Assembly: GCA_002633005.1 (NCBI GenBank)
Contig: NMRA01001006.1
Coordinates: forward strand, 1-32,704
Length of the DNA stretch: 32,704 nt
Direction of reading: 5' to 3'
Origin: Phoronis australis
Lineage: Eukaryota > Phoronida > Phoronidae
Under the pieces are notes generated by a model that saw only the letters and a program-made list of their open reading frames with translations, made no database searches and was not told the origin of the DNA. Each line of letters opens with the position of its first letter. The stretch's first letter is position 1. A program made the translations under genes and the position numbers. Below are positions 1-8,805 of the stretch, in pieces.

Positions 1-1130
1 AGAAAAGCGAATCGCGTGTTAATTGGAGTAGTATAGTTGACAATTAGTGACGATATACATGTAGGCCTAGTAACACGGGCATGAGAACTGACCAATGAGG
101 AACAAATACGGTGAATTCATATCGAAGTAGTACAGTGCTAAAATAGAAAAAAAAACAACAAAAAGGGAAAATATTCCCTAAATATACATATGGTTTGGAA
201 CTTTTCGATTCTGTCCGAGTGAAAGCAGGCATAACGGGCCACTTACCTGAAAACTGGGGTTTTGTTCTGATACAAAACTCGTCGCCAATGAGTGCTTGCG
301 ATAACTGCAGATTGAATACACACAAAAGGCAGAGTCTGCAAGGAGGAAGTAACCTTAGCTTTAACCATGAAGTGGGACATAACAAAAACCGTGACGTTAT
401 GCGCTGCTGACGAAAGGGTTCACAAAAGTCACTTATCAAACATCGTTACAGCAGTTTGTCATGCTTGTCTATTGTATGCGAAGAACTTGGGGAGTTGTTG
501 ACACTGGGAATGTAACTTTAATTTGGAACATTCCCGAACTTTGTATCAACTGCACTGATACCCATTTTACCTATCTTGGCCTCCTGTTTACACGGTACGT
601 GAGGTTACCATATCGTACAATTAATCAGGAAAATTTATGGAACCATGCATGTATATGTGCACTACAAATAAGACGTAAACATACACTTTTACAATAAAGG
701 AAAACTAAGCTGACCCTTCGAACTGTATGTCTGTCTTATATTGTATCACATATAGAACGTGGAATGAGCAAAGCTAGTTTTTACCGGATTCTATCGCCTG
801 TTAGAGCTGGCAAAAAGCAGAATAGACCATAGAATCTTTTAAAAAATGCTTTCATGTCACGCTTTACATGATATATAATGGAAGATAAATAAACAGGTAT
901 CCAACAAAAGAGCGATACGATGAAAACGTCAGCTTAGTTTTCTGTCATGTGTTTTGTACTCGTCAATCTGGCCAACGATGTCATTATTATCCAATATTTA
1001 AGAAACAATACTCAATTTCAGAGGGCTTTCAAAAAGGAGGATTGAATTGGCAAGCCGTTCTTGGGATTATTAGAAAATCCGTGAGCAATGTCAGCAGCCA
1101 GTCACTCTTCAGTGAATTCCTGTTAAACGA
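1..1130. other. Non-coding stretch, no supported gene
   Basis: Both strands hold short open frames of up to about 130 codons (for example 44-439 on the - strand and 461-697 on the + strand). None resembles a protein family I know, and none is flanked by convincing splice sites. The base composition is AT-rich throughout. One copy of the word GTAGGCCTA lies at 61-69. I see nothing else here. Confidence 0.5.
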
Positions 1131-1804
1131 CTTTAAAGCACAGGCGTCCTCGGCTTCTGATCGTCCCCAATACACTATATATTATACTACAAGGTATGAC
1201 ACTCCAGACTAGAAATTCCACGGGTGCTTAACTTCAGCCTTCCATAACAAACACAAAACTTAATAAATTTACACAAAACAAAGGTTCAACAAACCACTGA
1301 TGAGGAATTGTTCTTTCTCTCAATACCCTTTACGGTTCCGAGTTCGCAAGAAATTCGCGGCCAAAGCACAAAAATCTTCCCAAAAAGTCCGTCTGGAGCA
1401 ACTCCCGTGTCACACGCGAAAGGTACGGATTAACGGCAATTGCCAATTCATCACGGAAAGTCACGGCATCGACAACTCGGCAATTGCCGTTCATCCGTAA
1501 ATCATTGGATAATTCCGTACCATTCGCGGGTGACACAGGAGTTGCTCCGGACCGACTTTTTGGGAAGATTTGTGGGTTTGACCGCGATTTTCTTCCGAAC
1601 TCGTTAGAGCAGAACACCGTAAATGGTATTGGGAGAAAGAACAATTACTCATGGTTTGTTGAACATCTGTTTTGTGTAAATTTATTAAGTTTGGTGTTTT
1701 TTTCTGGACAGCTGAAGTGAATTTCTAGTCCGGAGTGTCATACCTTGTAGTATTATATAGTGTATTGGGGACGATCAGAAGCTGGGGACGCCTGTGCTTT
1801 AAAG
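1131..1804. repeat. Near-perfect long palindrome (foldback element)
   Basis: The left arm begins CTTTAAAGCACAGGCGTCC and the right arm ends with its reverse complement at about 1786-1804. The arms keep pairing inward through the stretches around 1200/1740, 1300/1640 and 1420/1520 to a centre near 1462. There AACGGCAATTGCC (1432-1444) faces GGCAATTGCCGTT (1479-1491). Only scattered mismatches and small indels break the symmetry. Open frames on both strands here are mirror images of one another and carry no recognisable domain. The ends lie in TTTAAA, which would suit a TTAA-type target site, but that is inference. Most likely a non-autonomous foldback or MITE-like DNA transposon. An assembly-made inversion is the alternative. 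Confidence 0.85.
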
Positions 1805-1934
1805 CAAGCTATTGGCAAGGCAACTTTTCTGTGTGCTAGCGTTGTTTTGACCCAGAAGTTAATAATTGCGAAGTCTCTGCTTATAAAACGCCAAGGTGTA
1901 CTTAAACTAGTATCTTTCTTCGCGTTGAAATATA

Positions 1935-1997
1935 CTTAATCAACGCGTAGTTTTGCTTAACCAACGCTTATTTTTGCTTAATCAATGCTTACTTTTA
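1935..1997 (-). repeat. Three tandem 21-bp units, inverted relative to 2752-2975
   Basis: Three consecutive 21-bp units begin CTTAATCAACGCGTAG, CTTAACCAACGCTTAT and CTTAATCAATGCTTAC, at 1935, 1956 and 1977. Read on the - strand, the unit is close to GCGTTGATTAAGCAAAAC, the same as the unit of the longer array at 2752-2975. The two arrays therefore face each other across about 750 bp. Confidence 0.85.
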
Positions 1998-2175
1998 GTC
2001 AGTTCATGTAGTGTTATCACGCTCTTGCTCTCAAATCTCAAAATTGCGAATTTTTTTTCTACATTGGTGCAAGGCAACTTTTGAAGTTTGTTGCAGATTC
2101 TTATAAAGTGACCTCGTGAATGATGACGTCGTTTACTTTGTTAGGAACAGGTATGTTTCAAACTATGTTGATTTG

Positions 2176-2200
2176 GGAAAACTACGCGTTGATTACAGTG
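2176..2200 (+). repeat. Single copy of the 21-bp unit
   Basis: The stretch AAAACTACGCGTTGATTA matches the unit of the flanking arrays in + orientation. It lies inside the segment between the two inverted arrays, which suggests that all three belong to one element. Confidence 0.6.
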
Positions 2201-2349
2201 CTATGGTGGTAAAATCAGAGGTAAGTAGGCGCCCAAAGCTCACCGTATCACCTTGAGTACTGAATTTTAAATGTGCATTGAATTCGCAAAACCTCCCTAA
2301 CATGTAGTCATATTTTTGTGTCACGAGTGGGTATAAATTTCAAGTCTGC

Positions 2350-2390
2350 AGTGGCGAATCTAGGATGTCGCAAAAAGGGGGCCAAGGTAC
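2350..2390 (+). repeat. Fragment of the GGCGGATCTAGG element family
   Basis: The sequence CAGTGGCGAATCTAGGAT followed by a G-rich run matches the terminal sequence of the elements at 3065-3169 and 32279-32448. Only one end is recognisable, so this is probably a truncated or decayed copy. Confidence 0.45.
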
Positions 2391-2629
2391 ACATATAGGA
2401 AACCAAAGGTCCGCTTGCATTCCAAGCGGTCTCTGAAAGGGGCCCAAACACAATTATATAAGACAATAGGCGCGTAACGCCCAGAAACGATATACTGGCA
2501 GAGTGTTTAGTCGCCCGTGAGGTGTGTCCTCGGGGCCCTTCGATCGCCTGTTGAGAATCAAATTCATTTCGCTGAATCGTCGTTCAAATTCAGCTGTACT
2601 GCAAGGAATAGTCTTAATGCATAATGTAA

Positions 2630-2752
2630 AAAGATGACTGCCTGCACCTACGTGCTCCTACGCCCCACTGTAACGTAACTTACGGTATGTAGGCGCTACG
2701 TTCAAATGCCAAAAGGTGATTGGCTGCGTCTACGTGCGCCCACGCCCCACTG
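2630..2752 (+). repeat. Diverged direct duplication of about 45 bp
   Basis: A block containing CTACGTGCTCCTACGCCCCACTG (core ACGCCCCACTG) near 2650-2671 is repeated about 80 bp later as CTACGTGCGCCCACGCCCCACTG (same core near 2742-2752). Both copies are preceded by an AAAAAGATGACT/AAAAGGTGATTG-like stretch. The second copy runs directly into the 21-bp unit array. Confidence 0.6.
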
Positions 2753-2975
2753 GTTGATTAACCAAAAGTGAGAGCTGAATAAGAGCAAAACTATGATCGT
2801 TTAAGAACCAAAAGTTCGCGTTGAATAAGCATAACTACGCGTTGAGTACTGAAAACCACGAGTTGATTAAGCTAAAGTACGCGGTGAATAAGAGCAGAAC
2901 GATAATTGTTTAAGAACTTAAATACGCATTGATTAAGTAAAACTACCTGTTGGTAAAGCAAAACGTCGAATTGAG
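2752..2975 (+). repeat. Array of about ten 21-bp units
   Basis: Degenerate units of about 21 bp follow one another without gaps; the consensus is close to GCGTTGATTAAGCAAAAC plus TAC. Well-preserved units start near 2819, 2840, 2861 and 2924, with more diverged ones between. The array is in the opposite orientation to the three units at 1935-1997. Confidence 0.8.
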
Positions 2976-3064
2976 CACATTTCAACGCGCAGAAAGGTAC
3001 TCATTTAAAAACCCTTTGGCGCTTCATATTTCATATCTGCTAAACACCAATCCCCATAAGGGCT

Positions 3065-3169
3065 GCTGGGGCGGATCTAGGATTTTGACTTGGGGGGGGN
3101 CAAATGGAATCTCTGGGAGAATATTAGGGGGCCATGGCCCCCTTGTCCCCCTCTAAATCTGCCACTTGG
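3065..3169. mobile_element. Short GC-rich inverted-repeat element (MITE-like)
   Basis: It starts CTGGGGCGGATCTAGGATTT and ends CTCTAAATCTGCCACTTGG, which form imperfect terminal inverted repeats. The interior has a G run, an N at about 3100 and a GGGGGCCATGGCCCCC palindrome. A second, longer copy with the same ends and the same interior palindrome lies at 32279-32448. No coding capacity. The N beside the G run marks unreliable sequence. The transposon superfamily cannot be told from this. Confidence 0.7.
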
Positions 3170-5138
3170 CTGGCCGGGGTCTAGAGCCGATGTCTGACCT
3201 TAATCAACTGACGGGGACCCAATAAAAACTCTATGGTACAACTTGTTCTCCTTAATTTTTAAACAAATATGTGCCCAATCACATTTCTCACCTAGCAACA
3301 GTTGGAGCAAGTCTGAAACAAAATACAATCTCTTTTTTAAATCAGCGAGCCTTACTAACGGGAAACTGAAGATGGGCGCTTCCACGTTGAACCGTAGGGA
3401 ACACTTTGTAGTAGGCCTACACGTGAACCGTGTGCTTTACCAAAATGATGCTTTCGTTTTTCGGTGTAGTTACTGGTTGTGTAAAAATAGGTGTCTGAAT
3501 TTTAACCACAGGATTAAGACTACTGTGCACAAGAAATTGATTAGTTAAAATGCGCCCGTAGTGTGACTAGTTAAAATACGCCCGTAGTATCAGGCCATCT
3601 TAAAAACTGTGGACTAAACATGGAGATAGACCTGTCCTGCTACGAGAAATTTGAATAAAATCATCTCAACTGTACCTGACTACAGCCATTATTTACATCC
3701 TGTCACGAGGGGGTTGATTCGTGAGTCGAAACACTGGTTGGAAACATTGCGTTTGTTATAATATAGTGTTTGTTTTATCAGTTATCAGTTTTACATGGTC
3801 AAAGGCTAGACTGTGTTAGGTCTACATATAGACCTAATTCACGCGGCGGACATTAAAATCTAAAGCAAGGCTCACTGCGATAAATAAAGATTAAGTTGAC
3901 CTTGCGTGAGTTAAATGTTCGATCTTTCGAGTCCAACCTGGATATTAAACTTAAAAAATGTGTCGATAATTAGCCACAGAGACGTAGAAAAATATTTTAG
4001 AGGACAAATCAATGGACCAAAGAGTTGTCTGGCGAAAGGATATAAGTTTGTTTTTCGGAAAACAAGGTTCGAAACATGGAAAGTAAATATGACCAAATTG
4101 CTGCCATCGCGTTACGGATTAGGTATTATGCTGAATGCAGTGTTACGCTTCTTCTTGTAAATTGTGGATAAAAATGTTTTCTACACGAACCAGGTCATCT
4201 GCTCGTATTTTGATGTCATGTACAATTTGTCACATCTCGTTTAATTTGTTGATAAAGAATATTAACATCAAGCATAGCCTAGGTCATGGTGAGGTCAGTA
4301 GGGACTACCGGGACTGATAGTTGATTAGTCATTGTTCAGAAAGAATAATTGATGTTATTAAATATATGTTTTATTAAAATAAAAAACCAGGCTCGTAATT
4401 GAAAATAAAAATTATTTGATCATCAGTTCTGCTTTCTTGGTGTTAATAATTCTTACGTCTATTTCTTGCTGAGTTAGGATTCAAATCTGGACCAAGTTGA
4501 ATTTTAAAATCAAAACACCTAATTCGTTCATCCAAAGCATATACCTCGTTTTAGAGCTCAATTTCAGTTAACTGGACAACACGTTTCTTCCTAGGGGAAA
4601 AGTGTTTGTGCCTTCTGAGAGGGCATTCTTTCGCCGAGAGTGAGGGGAAATCTACCTCCCGATCACCATCAATAGCACCCCCTCCCAGTGTTGCAAGCTC
4701 TCATAGGCTCTGTCTCAAGTAGCATTTTGTGCTCTTTAAAATTGTCACCTGTGTGGTTACAGGTGATTCTCCGGAGAGAATTTTTCAATCACTGAGGGGA
4801 ATTTTTAGGCCAAATTTTAGAAAACGTAATCGGACTGTCGTTCACTGAGTTCCTTTTCTGTAGACTATATTTGCTAAATACACGCACTTGTCGACGAAGT
4901 ACTTTATAAGGTTAAACACATTGAAAGTGTATGGTACGGAATGACAGATCTTTATTTTCATCTCCGTCCCATTGTTAATTACCCTACAGGGTGCCCGTTG
5001 ATGCCGCTTAATGGTCCAGCGTGCCAGCCCCAAAGGCCATCTGAGTTCTGCCGCGGAAGTAGAAGTTTTGGCTATTCTCAATAGATGTCTCTGTAACAAA
5101 TTCAAACTACTTCCTGTTTATTTGCACCTGTACCAGCA
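3170..5138. other. Non-coding stretch upstream of the nurim gene
   Basis: Short open frames (for example 3243-3548, 3915-4160 and 4842-5105 on the - strand) are not recognisable. GTAGGCCTAC occurs at 3411-3420. A small perfect stem-loop lies at 4745-4766 (TCACCTGT, 6-nt loop, ACAGGTGA). No TATA box is evident before the nurim start; the last 150 bases are only moderately GC-rich. The nurim promoter and 5' leader should lie at the right end of this stretch. Confidence 0.4.
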
Positions 5139-5256
5139 ATGTTCAAAAAGTGTGTTTTCGTTGCTGTTGGCTTATTTGGGCTAATCGTTATATTTAAAAC
5201 AGTAATAGAACTTGCCTTATTTCTTTCAGGACAGCAAAGAAAGTCAAACGCTATCT
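5139..5256 (+). CDS. NRM: Nurim exon 1
   Basis: Encodes residues 1-39 plus the first base of codon 40: start Met, a Lys pair and one long hydrophobic segment. The donor is GTAAGT at 5257. Within the exon, TTATTTCTTTCAG (ending at 5229) looks like a splice acceptor. A shorter downstream exon is conceivable, but the membrane segment encoded before it fits the family's N-terminus. Confidence 0.85.
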
Positions 5257-8200
5257 GTAAGTAGACTATTTACTTTTCCAGTGAATCGCTTGTGGAGTGT
5301 TATTGCATTCACTGGGATACACAGCACTGCCTCCCGTTCAGTAACGCTAGGACCTCGCTAAAAAGCAAGACTTCGCAAGATTACGTGAGATATTGCCGTG
5401 CATTGTAAATAAGAACACGTGACTTTGACTAGGTTTTAGCTAGGTCCTAGCGTAGGTCCTAGCGTCTACTAAATGCACGCCAGGCCTCATCATGCGCTCG
5501 CAGTTGGCGTTATGACTATGTACTATACTATATAGTGTCATACGACAGGCTAATTTATTTAAAGGTGCCTGTGGCCCACCTCACCAGCAGCCACAGCTAC
5601 AGCTTGGGACCGGGAGACAGGCGACATTGGTCTAGCTTTGTTGCAGTACTGAGTCCTGGCAATTTTTGTTTTGTTTTTAATTATTCTGTGTCCTTACAGT
5701 AGAACGTGACCCCCGTACCTAGCTGGCTCAGTAGAGACGGTGAAGCTCCTATAGGCGCTCCATATGCCGGAAGCTTTTTGGGGAATTTTTCCTCACACCA
5801 ACTAAAACATAACAGTCACATTTTTATAAATACCTTATGCACATAGAAAAACACCTAGGAGGCAGTCGGTGTAATTCCTTTCAACTTGTACAAATGCTCC
5901 CACAATCAAACTTTTTCTTTGAGCAGTCTCTTTATCATTTTCCAAAATCGGTTAATGGCCATTTTTACACTGCGCATGTCAGGCGATATGACGTCATACC
6001 ACCTGCTGCGCGCAGTGTTAAAAATGGCCAGTTACCGATTTTGGGAACTGAACGAAGGACTGCTGGAAGAAAATGTTTGGTAACAGAAGTATTTGTTCGA
6101 GACAGTGCATAGGCTTCAGGACAGGTATACGTAATATTATTTTACGATCAACTGCCATCCAGCGATGGTCTTGTGCTTTTCTAATCTAACTTAATTTAAT
6201 TTCAGACAATGATGGCACCTTTGCAGTATTTATTGATATCGGCCTCCTCATGTTATTTGCTTTGCAACATTCTGGAATGGCCTCTCATTGGTGGAAGAGG
6301 AAAGTTGAAGATTCTGGGTTAGAGGTTATTCAGAGGTCACTCTATGTCATTGCTACAGCGAGTGTGATTCAGGTTGTTGGCTGTTAATTTTGTTTATTTT
6401 GTTAAAAATACACAGTTACTTTGGCATTTTTCCTCACAAACCACATGTGTATTGTGAATTCTCACTAACACCATTTCCCCATGAATAGAATTTTTCTCAC
6501 AAGCTGTATTTCTTTCCTGCCTTACTCTTCTGTTTTATGAACACAATTTTTCTTTCTTGAATACTGTACCTAGCAAGTACTTGATTGTCAAGTCAGAGTT
6601 TCAGAAGAACAGCAGGTCACGAGGAAAATTTTTTAACGAAATTGTTCAGGAAATGGTTAAAACTGCATTTTGCCCTCTTTAGCTGGCTAAAACCGAAATC
6701 AAATTTCGCGTTTTACTCTCATAAAATCAGGCAGAGTATTCCTTGCCAAGATAGGATTCTATTTCTGTTACCAACGAGAACAACGAAACCATCAGTAACT
6801 CAAGGAAACACTTTAGAGTTCATTGGGTTTGGCCAACCCTAAAATTGCAATTTCAGGAACTGCATATACGCATTGCTTGTCATTTGAGTTTCCAGATCAT
6901 TCAACAACAATTCAAGATTAGGTGAATGTGGTATTGTTTTTAAACCCCATATCACTTTGGTAAAGAATTCAACACTGCCAGTTAAACCAGGTAGAAATGC
7001 TCCTTTGACAGTGATTGCAATCAATGTGCATTAAGTGTGGGCAATCAACATTGAGCTTGCTGTCCGCCTCGATAATATATTAAAAGAACGACAAGTGTTC
7101 ACAGTCGTATGTTTTTCCTCTTCAGGTCATCTTCCGCTACTGGCAGCCAGCGTGCTGTTACCTTTGGGATGTGGACACAAGTCATCAGCCATTGCTATGG
7201 TTACTATTTGCTTCCATTCACTTTCTCGCATGGCTTGTACTGTATGGCACTGCACTCCTTATGGACTTCTCAGAAATGGTGGGCCTTAAACAGGTAGGCG
7301 ATGGGAAATTCTAGGGTTGCCTGTGATTTTTCTTCACTATGACATTAAATTATCTCAAAAATTGCAGTTCCACCATTTTTCCTGGTCCGATTACATTACT
7401 AAACCTTTTGTTTTGTGTTAACTGCACAGTACAGACCATACTAGTGATTATGTCAACAGTTATAAAACATTACATTTGATGAGAAATTTAAGAAATAAAA
7501 AGTCGACTTCTCTGCCATATTGAGCCTTGAACTGTGGAGTATTTACTGTATTTAGATAATTATCTACAATTTTTTAATTTGTGATTGGCAAATTGCGAAT
7601 GTTCATGCCTGGTTAAATTAAACCCTTAACATTAATCAGGGCTTGGAATTTTCCGCGGAAACGCGGATTTCCGCTTTTTTCAAATGCTTTCCGCTTTTTT
7701 TATAATATTTCCGCGTAAAAAAATCGGATTTGATATAAAATTTCCGCGGCAAATTCCTTTCTTACCGCGGCGTTGCAGACGACGTTCACCTCGAAAAGCG
7801 GAAGTTGCTCTTTATGTTTTGGAGGAACATAAATTGTCAACATTGCCGGGGCATCTGGGACAGCGTGGTGGGATTTTCAATGGCGTCTCGTGTTATTGTT
7901 AAGCGCGGCGACAAATACTACCGCTCTGCAGCTAAAAATGTGTGGTTTGGGAGTGGACGGGCGAGCTAAAAGACGCAGACGCATGCTACTGCTGGTGGTA
8001 ACGTTTTTTTTCTTTTAATCCTCCCGATTTTTGTCAGCGAAAGGTTCACATTGACCATTTCAAGGCTCGTTATCGGGCATGATTTGGGCCGTAACAGTTT
8101 CGGCGTTTTTTGTCATTGGTCATTCCAAGCCCTGATTAATGTAGTGTAGGTAACACATGGTCTCAATTAATAACGATATTTTTTCTAAGACCAGAAATCA

Positions 8201-8805
8201 CTTCTCACCTGAGCTTAACATGCCTAAGTGGTCTAAATCAAAGGTTTGTTTGATGTATTGTGGTTCTCTAGCCTCTTAAATTGATTGTTTTTCTAAGATT
8301 AGTGCATCACGGCAGAAAGTGGGACAAAATGCCATTCTCTTGAATAAGAATTTTTAAATTGATAAATTTTCTGACAGGTTTGGGTGTTGAAGAGTAATTT
8401 CTTTACTGAATGAGGGCTAGAACTGCGTTGTCAAATTGTTTTTCGATCATTTCTAGAGGGTTTCCTAAAGATCTACTTTTGGTTTAGCCTCATAGACACT
8501 GCCATATTTATGAGTACAGTGGTGTCCCATTCTTTTTACAGGTTTATTATTACTGTTTGGATGAAGACCCACCTCTCACATACAAGTCTGCAAAGATGCG
8601 GAGATTGTTTCACCACATGAGGCATGGTGGCACCACAAGTCTCTTAGTAATCCTCTGGATTCATCCATTGATGTCACTGAGTCGACTCGTTCTAGCCTGT
8701 CTGTGTACGTTCTATGTTTTGCGTGTCTTTAGTGCGGACAGACATGATTATGACTATGTCAAAGACATGTATGACCGCAAGCTTAAAGAGCTAAATTCAA
8801 AGTAA
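5139..8805 (+). CDS. NRM: Nurim homologue, nuclear envelope membrane protein (4 exons, complete)
   Basis: Joining 5139-5256, 6206-6372, 7126-7293 and 8542-8805 gives an open frame of 238 residues, somewhat shorter than vertebrate nurim (about 260). All introns are GT-AG and the phases fit. Family landmarks in order: a hydrophobic N-terminal segment (about 5-29); LLMLFALQHSGMA (53-65); IQRSLYV (81-87); FRYWQP (98-103); a membrane segment (about 119-145); MVGLKQVYYY (146-155); RRLFHHMRHGG (171-181); and a paired hydrophobic stretch (about 184-214) before a charged tail. Nurim is a multipass protein of the inner nuclear membrane, distantly related to isoprenylcysteine methyltransferases; its biochemical activity is not settled. 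The start is supported by an in-frame TAA at 5094-5096 with no ATG between. The usual Pro after RH is Gly here. Confidence 0.93.
5942..6044. mobile_element. Hairpin element in nurim intron 1
   Basis: The arms at 5942-5975 and 6010-6044 pair almost fully; the left arm begins CCAAAATCGGTTAATGGCC. TGACGTCA lies at 5989-5996, exactly at the axis of symmetry. Size and structure suit a small MITE. No coding capacity. The TGACGTCA core resembles a CRE site, but in this setting it may simply be the palindrome's centre. Confidence 0.75.
6206..6372 (+). CDS. NRM: Nurim exon 2
   Basis: Follows TTAATTTCAG. Encodes the end of codon 40 and residues 41-95, including the second membrane segment with LFALQHSGMA and the IQRSLYV motif. 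It ends at ATTCAG before a donor that reads GTTGTT, weaker than the other two donors. The next exon continues in phase 0. Confidence 0.92.
7126..7293 (+). CDS. NRM: Nurim exon 3
   Basis: Follows CCTCTTCAG. Encodes residues 96-151 in phase 0, from VIFRYWQP to the family motif MVGLKQ, with a Trp-rich hydrophobic segment between. The donor is GTAGGC at 7294. Confidence 0.94.
7637..8134. mobile_element. hAT-like non-autonomous DNA transposon in nurim intron 3
   Basis: The element starts CAGGGCTTGGAAT and ends ATTCCAAGCCCTG, perfect 13-bp terminal inverted repeats of the CAGGG type common in hAT transposons. ATTAAT flanks both sides (7631-7636 and 8135-8140), consistent with a target-site duplication. 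That word is itself palindromic, so its length is ambiguous. At 498 bp it is too short for a transposase. The interior repeats TTCCGCG/CGCGG-rich words near the left end and has a small ATG-initiated frame at 7880-7969. Confidence 0.85.
7880..7969 (+). pseudogene. Small 29-codon frame inside the hAT-like element
   Basis: ATGGCG opens a frame of 29 codons beginning MASRVIVKRGDKYY and ending at TAA. The start context and basic, structured-looking sequence suggest the N-terminal end of a protein once carried by the parent transposon. No domain is recognisable at this length. It may equally be chance. It is not part of the nurim transcript's coding frame. Confidence 0.3.
8542..8805 (+). CDS. NRM: Nurim exon 4
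   Basis: Follows TTCTTTTTACAG. Encodes residues 152-238 and the TAA stop: VYYYCL, then RRLFHHMRHGG, two adjacent hydrophobic stretches separated by a Ser/Arg turn, and a Lys/Asp-rich tail. In ICMT-type relatives the RH pair is followed by Pro; here it is Gly. Confidence 0.94.
   Translation, partial: VYYYCLDEDPPLTYKSAKMRRLFHHMRHGGTTSLLVILWIHPLMSLSRLVLACLCTFYVLRVFSADRHDYDYVKDMYDRKLKELNSK

Noticed and set aside
44-439. 131-codon - strand open frame
   Set aside because: No family likeness, no splice or promoter context, and low-complexity runs of Phe and Cys that reflect A/T-rich DNA.
1300-1720. Several open frames of 66-104 codons on both strands
   Set aside because: They are mirror copies produced by the palindrome at 1131-1804.
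4745-4766. Perfect 8-bp stem with 6-nt loop
   Set aside because: Too short to distinguish from chance in 33 kb of eukaryotic DNA.
4842-5105. 87-codon - strand frame just upstream of nurim
   Set aside because: It could have marked a divergent gene, but the sequence matches nothing I know and has no visible donor or acceptor.
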